From Aurelia coerulea (lineage: Eukaryota; Cnidaria; Scyphozoa; Semaeostomeae; Ulmaridae), in the NCBI GenBank assembly GCA_039566865.1, contig CM076960.1, positions 18,520,501 through 18,584,500 of the forward strand: a stretch of DNA of 64,000 nucleotides, in the 5' to 3' direction. The notes below the pieces were generated by a model that searched no databases, had not been told where the DNA came from, and saw only the letters and a program-made list of their open reading frames with translations. This document shows positions 54,601 through 64,000 of the stretch, piece after piece. Within the stretch, counting starts at the first letter, position 1, and the number at the start of each line of letters is the position of its first letter. The translations under genes were made by a program, and so were the position numbers.

Positions 54601-57600
54601 AAAAGCAAAGGCTATAGCCTTACTTTTGCCCGAAAATCGGTCTTTTGAAAAAGGGCCTAATTTTGCAAAAAAGCAAAGGCTATAGCCTTACTTTTTGCCG
54701 AAAAATCGGTCTTTTGAAAAAGGGCCTAATTTTGCAAAAAAGCAAAGGCTATAGCCTTACTTTTTGCCCAAAAATCGGCCTTTTGAAAAAGGGCCTAATT
54801 TTGCAAAAAAGTAAAGGCTATAGCCTTACTTTTTGCCCAAAAATCGGTCTTTTGAAAAAGGGCCTAATTTTGCAAAAAAGTAAAGGCTATAGCCTTACTT
54901 TTTGCCAGAAAATCGGTCTTTTGAAAAAGGGCCTAATTTTGCAAAAAAGCAAAGGCTATAGCCTTACTTTTTGCCGAAAAATCGGTCTTTTGAAAAAGGG
55001 CCTAATTTTGCAAAAAAGCAAAGGCTATAGCCTTACTTTTTGCCCAAAAATCGGTCTTTTGAAAAAGGGCCTAATTTTGCAAAAAAGTAAAGGCTATAGC
55101 CTTACTTTTTGCCCGAAAATCGGTCTTTTGAAAAAGGGCCTAATTTTGCAAAAAAGCAAAGGCTATAGCCTTACTTTTTGCCCAAAAATCGGTCTTTTGA
55201 AAAAGGGCCTAATTTTGCAAAAAAGCAAAGGCTATAGCCTTACTTTTTGCCGAAAAATCGGTCTTTTGAAAAAGGGCCTAATTTTGCAAAAAAGTAAAGG
55301 CTATAGCCTTACTTTTTGCCCAAAAATCGGTCTTTTGAAAAAGGGCCTAATTTTGCAAAAAAGCAAAGGCTATAGCCTTACTTTTTGCCCAAAAATCTGT
55401 CTTTTTAAAAAGGGCCTAATTTTGCAAAAAAGCAAAGGCTATAGCCTTACTTTTTGCCCAAAATTCGGTCTTTTGAAAAAGGGCCTAATTTTGCAAAAAA
55501 GCAAAGGCTATAGCCTTACTTTTTGCCCAAAAATCGGTCTTTTGAAAAAGGGCCTAATTTTGCAAAAAAGTAAAGGCTATAGCCTTACTTTTTGCCCGAA
55601 AATCGGTCTTTTGAAAAAGGGCCTAATTTTGCAAAAAAGCAAAGGCTATAGCCTTACTTTTTGCCCAAAAATCGGTCTTTTGAAAAGGGCCTAATTTTGC
55701 AAAAAAGCAAAGGCTATAGCCTTACTTTTTGCCGAAAAATCGGTCTTTTGAAAAAGGGCCTAATTTTGCAAAAAAGTAAAGGCTATAGCCTTACTTTTTG
55801 CCCAAAAATCGGTCTTTTGAAAAAGGGCCTAATTTTGCAAAAAAGTAAAGGCTATAGCCTTACTTTTTGCCCAAAAATCGGTCTTTTGAAAAAGGGCCTA
55901 ATTTTGCAAAAAAGCAAAGGCTATAGCCTTACTTTTTGCCCAAAAATCTGTCTTTTTAAAAAGGGCCTAATTTTGCAAAAAAGCAAAGGCTATAGCCTTA
56001 CTTTTTGCCCAAAAATCGGCCTTTTGAAAAAGGGCCTAATTTTGCAAAAAAGTAAAGGCTATAGCCTTACTTTTGCCCAAAAATCGGTCTTTTGAAGAAG
56101 GGCCTAATTTTGCAAAAACGTAAAGGCTATGGCCTTACTTTTTGCCCGAAAATCGGTCTTTTGAAAAAGGGCCTAATTTTGCAAAAAAGCAAAGGCTATA
56201 GCCTTACTTTTTGCCCAAAAATCGGTCTTTTGAAAAAGGGCCTAATTTTGCAAAAAAGCAAAGGCTATAGCCTTACTCTTTGCCCAAAAAGCGGTCTTTT
56301 GAAAAAGGGCCTAATTTTTGCAAAAAAGCAAAGGCTATAGCCTTACTTTTTGCCCAAAAATCGGTCTTTTGAAAAAGGACCTAATGTTGCAAAAAAGCAA
56401 AGGCTATAGCCTTACTTTTTGCCCAAAAATCGGTCTTTTGAAAAAGGGCATAATTTTGCAAAAAAGCAAAGGCTATAGCATTACTTTTTGCCCAAAAATC
56501 GGTCTTTTGAAAAAGGGCCTAATTTGGCAAAAAAGCAAAGGCTATAGCCTTACTTTTTGCCCAAAAATCGGTCTTTTGAAAAAGGGCCTAATTTTGCAAA
56601 AAAGCAAAGGCTATAGCCTTACTTTTTGCCCAAAAATCGGTCTTTTGAAAAAGGGCTTAATTTTGCAAAAAAGCAAAGGCTATAGCCTTACTTTTGCCCG
56701 AAAAATCTTTTTGCCCAAAAATCGGTTTTGAAAAAGGGCCTAATTTTGCAAAAAAGCAAAGGCTATAGCCTTACTTTTTGCCGAAAAATCGGTCTTTTGA
56801 AAAAGGGCCTAATTTTGCAAAAAAGCAAAGGCTATAGCCTTACTTTTTGCCCAAAAATCGGTCTTTTGAAAAAGGGCCTAATTTTGCAAAAAAGCAAAGG
56901 CAATAGCCTTACTTTTTGCCCAAAAATCGGTCTTTTGAAAAAGGGCCTAATTTTGCAAAAAAGCAAAGGCTATAGCCTTACTTTTTGCCCAAAAATCGGT
57001 CTTTTGAAAAAGGGCCTAATTTTGCAAAAAAGCAAAGGCTATAGCCTTACTTTTTGCACAAAAATCGGTCTTTTGAAAAAGGGCCTAATTGTGCAAAAAA
57101 GCAAAGGCTATAGCCTTACTTTTTGCCCAAAAATCTGTCTTTTGAAAAAGGGCCTAATTTTGCAAAAAAGCAAAGGCTATAGCCTTACTTTTTGCCGAAA
57201 AATCGGTCTTTTGAAAAAGGGCCTAATTTTGCAAAAAAGCAAAGGCTATAGCCTTACTTTTTGCCGAAAAATCGGTCTTTTGAAAAAGGGCCTAATTTTG
57301 CAAAAAAGCAAAGGCTATAGCCTTACTTTTGCCCAAAAATCGGTCTTTTGAAAAAGGGCCTAATTTTGCAAAAAAGCAAAGGCTATAGCCTTACTTTTTG
57401 CCGAAGAATCGGTCTTTTGAAAAAGGGCCTAATTTTGCAAAAAAGCAAAGGCTATGGCCTTACTTTTTGCCGATAAATCGGTCTTTTGAAAAAGGGCCTA
57501 ATTTTGCAAAAAAGCAAAGGCTATAGCCTTACTTTTTGCCCAAAAATCGGTCTTTTGAAAAAGGGCCTAATTTTGCAAAAAAGCAAAGGCTATAGCCTTA

Positions 57601-60600
57601 CTTTTGCCCGAAAATCGGTCTTTTGAAAAAGGGGCCTAATTTTGCAAAAAAGCAAAGGCTATAGCCTTACTTTTTGCCGAAAAATCGGTCTTTTGAAAAG
57701 GGGCCTAATTTTGCAAAAAAGCAAAGGCTATAGCCTTACTTTTTGCCCAAAAATCGGTCTTTTGAAAAAGGGCCTAATTTTGCAAAAAAGCAAAGGCTAT
57801 AGCCTTACTTTTTGCCCAAAAATCGGTCTTTTGAAAAAGGGCCTAATTTTGCAAAAAAGCAAAGGCTATAGCCTTACTTTTTGCCCGAAAATCGGTCTTT
57901 TGAAAAAGGGCCTAATTTTGCAAAAAAGCAAAGGCTATAGCCTTACTTTTTGCCGAAAAATCGGTCTTTTGAAAAAGGGCCTAATTTTGCAAAAAAGCAA
58001 AGGCTATAGCCTTACTTTTTGCCGAAAAATCGGTCTTTTGAAAAAGGGCCTAATTTTGCAAAAAAGCAAAGGCTATAGCCTTACTTTTTGCCGAAAAATC
58101 GGTCTTTTGAAAAAGGGCCTAATTTTGCAAAAAAGCAAAGGCTATAGCCTTACTTTTTGCCCAAAAATCGGTCTTTTGAAAAAGGGCCTAATTTTGCAAA
58201 AAAGCAAAGGCTATAGCCTTACTTTTTGCCCAAAAATCGGTCTTTTGAAAAAGGGCCTAATTTTGCAAAAAAGCAAAGGCTATAGCCTTACTTTTTGCCG
58301 AAAAATCGGTCTTTTGAAAAAGGGCCTAATTTTGCAAAAAAGCAAAGGCTATAGCCTTACTTTTTGCCCAAAAATCGGTCTTTTGAAAAAGGGCCTAATT
58401 TTGCAAAAAAGCAAAGGCTATAGCCTTACTTTTTGCCCAAAAATCTGTCTTTTGAAAAAGGGCCTAATTTTGCAAAAAAGCAAAGGCTATAGCCTTACTT
58501 TTTGCCGAAAAATCGGTCTTTTGAAAAAGGGCCTAATTTTGCAAAAAAGCAAAGGCTATAGCCTTACTTTTTGCCCAATAATCGGTCTTTTGAAAAAGGG
58601 CCTAATTTTGCAAAAAAGCAAAGGCTATAGCCTTACTTTTGCCCGAAAATCGGTCTTTTGAAAAAGGGCCTAATTTTGCAAAAAAGCAAAGGCTATAGCC
58701 TTACTTTTTGCCGAAGAATCGGTCTTTTGAAAAAGGGCCTAATTTTGCAAAAAAGCAAAGGCTATGGCCTTACTTTTTGCCGATAAATCGGTCTTTTGAA
58801 AAAGGGCCTAATTTTGCAAAAAAGCAAAGGCTATAGCCTTACTTTTTGCCCAAAAATCGGTCTTTTGAAAAAGGGCCTAATTTTGCAAAAAAGCAAAGGC
58901 TATAGCCTTACTTTTGCCCGAAAATCGGTCTTTTGAAAAAGGGGCCTAATTTTGCAAAAAAGCAAAGGCTATAGCCTTACTTTTTGCCGAAAAATCGGTC
59001 TTTTGAAAAAGGGCCTAATTTTGCAAAAAAGCAAAGGCTATAGCCTTACTTTTTGCCGAAAAATCGGTCTTTTGAAAAAGGGCCTAATTTTGCAAAAAAG
59101 CAAAGGCTATAGCCTTACTTTTTGCCCAAAAATCGGTCTTTTGAAAAAGGGCCTAATTTTGCAAAAAAGCAAAGGCTATAGCCTTACTTTTTGCCCAAAA
59201 ATCGGTCTTTTGAAAAGGGCCTAATTTTGCAAAAAAGCAAAGGCTATAGCCTTACTTTTTGCCCGAAAATCGGTCTTTTGAAAAAGGGCCTAATTTTGCA
59301 AAAAAGCAAAGGCTATAGCCTTACTCTTTGCCGAAAAATCGGTCTTTTGAAAAAGGGCCTAATTTTGCAAAAAAGCAAAGGCTATAGCCTTACTTTTTGC
59401 CCAAAAATCGGTCTTTTGAAAAAGGGCCTAATTTTGCAAAAAAGCAAAGGCTATAGCCTTACTTTTTGCCCGAAAATCGGTCTTTTGAAAAAGGGCCTAA
59501 TTTTGCAAAAAAGCAAAGGCTATAGCCTTACTTTTTGCCGAAAAATCGGTCTTTTGAAAAAGGGCCTAATTCTGCAAAAAAGCAAAGGCTATAGCCTTAC
59601 TTTTTGCCCAAAAATCGGTCTTTTGAAAAAGGGCCTAATTTTGCAAAAAAGCAAAGGCTATAGCCTTACTTTTTGCCCAAAAATCGGTCTTTTGAAAAAG
59701 GACCTAATTTGCAAAAAAGCAAAGGCTATAGCCTTACTTTTTGCCCAAAAATCGGTCTTTTGAAAAAGGGCCTAATTTTGCAAAAAAGTAAAGGCTATAG
59801 CCTTACTTTTTGCCCAAAAATCGGTCTTTTGAAAAAGGGCCTAATTTTGCAAAAAAGTAAAGGCTATAGCCTTACTTTTTGCCAGAAAATCGGTCTTTTG
59901 AAAAAGGGCCTAATTTTGCAAAAAAGCAAAGGCTATAGCCTTACTTTTTGCCGAAAAATCGGTCTTTTGAAAAAGGGCCTAATTTTGCAAAAAAGCAAAG
60001 GCTATAGCCTTACTTTTTGCCCAAAAATCGGTCTTTTGAAAAAGGGCCTAATTTTGCAAAAAAGTAAAGGCTATAGCCTTACTTTTTGCCCGAAAATCGG
60101 TCTTTTGAAAAAGGGCCTAATTTTGCAAAAAAGCAAAGGCTATAGCCTTACTTTTTGCCCAAAAATCGGTCTTTTGAAAAAGGGCCTAATTTTGCAAAAA
60201 AGCAAAGGCTATAGCCTTACTTTTTGCCCAAAAATCGGTCTTTTGAAAAAGGGCCTAATTTTGCAAAAAAGTAAAGGCTATAGCCTTACTTTTTGCCCAA
60301 AAATCGGTCTTTTGAAAAAGGGCCTAATTTTGCAAAAAAGCAAAGGCTATAGCCTTACTTTTTGCCCAAAAATCTGTCTTTTGAAAAAGGGCCTAATTTT
60401 GCAAAAAAGCAAAGGCTATAGCCTTACTTTTTGCCCAAAAATCGGTCTTTTGAAAAAGGGCCTAATTTTGCAAAAAAGCAAAGGCTATAGCCTTACTTTT
60501 TGCCCAAAAATCTGTCTTTTTAAAAAGGGCCTAATTTTGCAAAAAAGCAAAGGCTATAGCCTTACTTTTTGCCCAAAATTCGGTCTTTTGAAAAAGGGCC

Positions 60601-63600
60601 TAACTTTGCAAAAAAGCAAAGGCTATAGCCTTACTTTTTGCCCAAAAATCGGTCTTTTGAAAAAGGGCCTAATTTTGCAAAAAAGTAAAGGCTATAGCCT
60701 TACTTTTTGCCCGAAAATCGGTCTTTTGAAAAAGGGCCTAATTTTGCAAAAAAGCAAAGGCTATAGCCTTACTTTTTGCCCAAAAATCGGTCTTTTGAAA
60801 AAGGGCCTAATTTTGCAAAAAAGCAAAGGCTATAGCCTTACTTTTTGCCGAAAAATCGGTCTTTTGAAAAAGGGCCTAATTTTGCAAAAAAGTAAAGGCT
60901 ATAGCCTTACTTTTTGCCCAAAAATCGGTCTTTTGAAAAAGGGCCTAATTTTGCAAAAAAGCAAAGGCTATAGCCTTACTTTTTGCCCAAAAATCGGTCT
61001 TTTGAAAAAGGGCCTAATTTTGCAAAAAAGCAAAGGCTATAGCCTTACTTTTTGCCCAAAAATCGGTCTTTTGAAAAAGGGCCTAATTTTGCAAAAAAGC
61101 AAAGGCTATAGCCTTACTTTTTGCCCAAAAATCGGCCTTTTGAAAAAGGGCCTAATTTTGCAAAAAAGTAAAGGCTATAGCCTTACTTTTTGCCCAAAAA
61201 TCGGTCTTTTGAAAAAGGGCCTAATTTTGCAAAAAAGTAAAGGCTATAGCCTTACTTTTTGCCCGAAAATCGGTCTTTTGAAAAAGGGCCTAATTTTGCA
61301 AAAAAGCAAAGGCTATAGCCTTACTTTTTGCCCAAAAATCGGTCTTTTGAAAAAGGGCCAAATTTTGCAAAAAAGCAAAGGCTATAGCCTTACTCTTTGC
61401 CCAAAAAGCGGTCTTTTGAAAAAGGGCCTAATTTTTGCAAAAAAGCAAAGGCTATAGCCTTACTTTTTGCCCAAAAATCGGTCTTTTGAAAAAGGGCCTA
61501 ATTTTGCAAAAAAGCAAAGGCTATAGCCTTACTTTTTGCCCAAAAATCGGTCTTTTGAAAAAGGGCATAATTTTGCAAAAAAGCAAAGGCTATAGCATTA
61601 CTTTTTGCCCAAAAATCGGTCTTTTGAAAAAGGGCCTAATTTTGCAAAAAAGCAAAGGCTATAGCCTTACTTTTTGCCCAAAAATCGGTCTTTTGAAAAA
61701 GGGCCTAATTTTGCAAAAAAGCAAAGGCTATAGCCTTACTTTTTGCCCAAAAATCGGTCTTTTGAAAAAGGGCCTAATTTTGCAAAAAAGCAAAGGCTAT
61801 AGCCTTACTTTTTGCCCAAAAATCGGTCTTTTGAAAAAGGGCCTAATTTTGCAAAAAAGCAAAGGCTATAGCCTTACTTTTTGCCGAAAAATCGGTCTTT
61901 TGAAAAAGGGCCTAATTTTGCAAAAAAGCAAAGGCTATAGCCTTACTTTTTGCCCAAAAATCGGTCTTTTGAAAAAGGGCCTAATTTTGCAAAAAAGCAA
62001 AGGCAATAGCCTTACTTTTTGCCCAAAAATCGGTCTTTTGAAAAAGGGCCTAATTTTGCAAAAAAGCAAAGGCTATAGCCTTACTTTTTGCCAATAAATC
62101 GGTCTTTTGAAAAAGGGCCTAATTTTGCAAAAAAGCAAAGGCTATAGCCTTACTTTTTGCACAAAAATCGGTCTTTTGAAAAAGGGCCTAATTTTGCAAA
62201 AAAGCAAAGGCTATAGCCTTACTTTTTGCCCAAAAATCTGTCTTTTGAAAAAGGGCCTAATTTTGCAAAAAAGCAAAGGCTATAGCCTTACTTTTTGCCG
62301 AAAAATCGGTCTTTTGAAAAAGGGCCTAATTTTGCAAAAAAGCAAAGGCTATAGCCTTACTTTTTGCCGAAAAATCGGTCTTTTGAAAAAGGGCCTAATT
62401 TTGCAAAAAAGCAAAGGCTATAGCCTTACTTTTGCCCAAAAATCGGTCTTTTGAAAAAGGGCCTAATTTTGCAAAAAAGCAAAGGCTATAGCCTTACTTT
62501 TTGCCGAAAAATCGGTCTTTTGAAAAAGGGCCTAATTTTGCAAAAAAGCAAAGGCTATAGCCTTACTTTTTGCCGAAAAATCGGTCTTTTGAAAAAGGGC
62601 CTAATTTTGCAAAAAAGCAAAGGCTATAGCCTTACTTTTTGCCCAAAAATCGGTCTTTTGAAAAAGGGCCTAATTTTGCAAAAAAGCAAAGGCTATAGCC
62701 TTACTTTTGCCCGAAAATCGGTCTTTTGAAAAAGGGGCCTAATTTTGCAAAAAAGCAAAGGCTATAGCCTTACTTTTTGCCGAAAAATCGGTCTTTTGAA
62801 AAAGGGCCTAATTTTGCAAAAAAGCAAAGGCTATAGCCTTACTTTTTGCCCAAAAATCGGTCTTTTGAAAAAGGGCCTAATTTTGCAAAAAAGCAAAGGC
62901 TATAGCCTTACTTTTTGCCCAAAAATCGGTCTTTTGAAAAAGGGCCTAATTTTGCAAAAAAGCAAAGGCTATAGCCTTACTTTTGCCCGAAAATCGGTCT
63001 TTTGAAAAAGGGCCTAATTTTGCAAAAAAGCAAAGGCTATAGCCTTACTTTTTGCCGAAAAATCGGTCTTTTGAAAAAGGGCCTAATTTTGCAAAAAAGC
63101 AAAGGCTATAGCCTTACTTTTTGCCGAAAAATCGGTCTTTTGAAAAAGGGCCTAATTTTGCAAAAAAGCAAAGGCTATAGCCTTACTTTTTGCCGAAAAA
63201 TCGGTCTTTTGAAAAAGGGCCTAATTTTGCAAAAAAGCAAAGGCAATAGCCTTACTTTTTGCCCAAAAATCGGTCTTTTGAAAAAGGGCCTAATTTTGCA
63301 AAAAAGCAAAGGCAATAGCCTTACTTTTTGCCCAAAAATCGGTCTTTTGAAAAAGGGCCTAATTTTGCAAAAAAGCAAAGGCTATAGCCTTACTTTTTGC
63401 CGATAAATCGGTCTTTTGAAAAAGGGCCTAATTTTGCAAAAAAGCAAAGGCTATAGCCTTACTTTTTGCACAAAAATCGGTCTTTTGAAAAAGGGCCTAA
63501 TTTTGCAAAAAAGCAAAGGCTATAGCCTTACTTTTTGCCCAAAAATCTGTCTTTTGAAAAAGGGCCTAATTTTGCAAAAAAGCAAAGGCTATAGCCTTAC

Positions 63601-64000
63601 TTTTTGCCGAAAAATCGGTCTTTTGAAAAAGGGCCTAATTTTGCAAAAAAGCAAAGGCTATAGCCTTACTTTTTGCCCAATAATCGGTCTTTTGAAAAAG
63701 GGCCTAATTTTGCAAAAAAGCAAAGGCTATAGCCTTACTTTTGCCCGAAAATCGGTCTTTTGAAAAAGGGCCTAATTTTGCAAAAAAGCAAAGGCTATAG
63801 CCTTACTTTTTGCCGAAGAATCGGTCTTTTGAAAAAGGGCCTAATTTTGCAAAAAAGCAAAGGCTATGGCCTTACTTTTTGCCGATAAATCGGTCTTTTG
63901 AAAAAGGGCCTAATTTTGCAAAAAAGCAAAGGCTATAGCCTTACTTTTTGCCCAAAAATCGGTCTTTTGAAAAAGGGCCTAATTTTGAAAAAAAGCAAAG
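51690..64000 (+). repeat. 69-bp satellite array, about 177 copies, continues beyond the window
   Basis: Monomer of 69 bp beginning GGCCTAATTTTGCAAAAAAG, containing the 14-bp palindrome AAGGCTATAGCCTT and ending CGGTCTTTTGAAAAAG. The outermost copies (51690-52210) are diverged (GGCCTATTTTGGGAAAAAAG); from about 52220 on, copies are nearly identical. Because 69 is 23 codons and one frame has no stop, long open frames appear (up to 594 codons at 59673-61457), but one-base indels keep breaking them. Confidence 0.97.

Noticed and set aside
59673..61457. 594-codon open frame of 23-residue repeats
   Set aside because: Produced by a 69-bp satellite whose length is divisible by three; neighbouring monomers shift frame by single-base indels and the reverse strand also has repeat frames.
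51690..64000. CRISPR-like repeat array
   Set aside because: Head-to-tail repeats without unique spacers, in DNA with spliced animal genes.

Overview
The window is animal (metazoan) genomic DNA. Genes are split by GT-AG introns, protein-coding sequence is a small fraction of the 64 kb, and the introns are full of transposon debris, inverted-repeat elements, microsatellites and tandem arrays. The repeat flavour (short foldback elements beginning CCGGGTG, a GGGAGGGGTACTCGACTT-type element, CR1/jockey-like LINE ends, a Penelope-like element) suggests a marine invertebrate, most likely an anthozoan cnidarian. That is inference from repeat style, not proof.

Layout. (1) About 1-9858: the 3' half of an hnRNP H/F-type RNA-binding protein gene, plus strand, three exons in the window (third quasi-RRM plus Gly/Tyr-rich tail), with a 5'-truncated LINE in its last intron. 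(2) 9859-17946: no confident gene; foldback elements, a 126-bp tandem array and fragments. (3) 17947-28473: nine exons of a single-pass membrane receptor (receptor A; first exon not found). (4) 28474-32704: a foldback element directly behind the receptor A stop codon, a tRNA-derived SINE, and a 2.1-kb foldback element ending about 140 bp before the next start codon. (5) 32705-48677: a complete ten-exon paralogous receptor (receptor B, 614 aa) with exactly the same exon phases. Its introns hold a Penelope-like element with hammerhead-like motifs, a LINE relic and a 21-copy 152-bp array. (6) 48678-51690: more foldback elements. (7) about 51690-64000: a 69-bp satellite, roughly 177 copies, running off the window end.

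The main biological content is the tandem receptor pair. Each has an N-terminal Ig-like domain, a cysteine-rich domain resembling the first half of a class I cytokine-receptor module, two fibronectin-III domains each split by a phase-0 intron, one transmembrane helix and a tyrosine-containing tail without a kinase domain. I read them as gp130/IL6R-style cytokine-receptor-like proteins, but the WSXWS signature and a textbook Box 1 are not evident, so the family assignment is a hypothesis. The hnRNP gene has no obvious functional link to them. The long open frames in the 69-bp satellite come from a monomer length divisible by three and are not proposed as genes.
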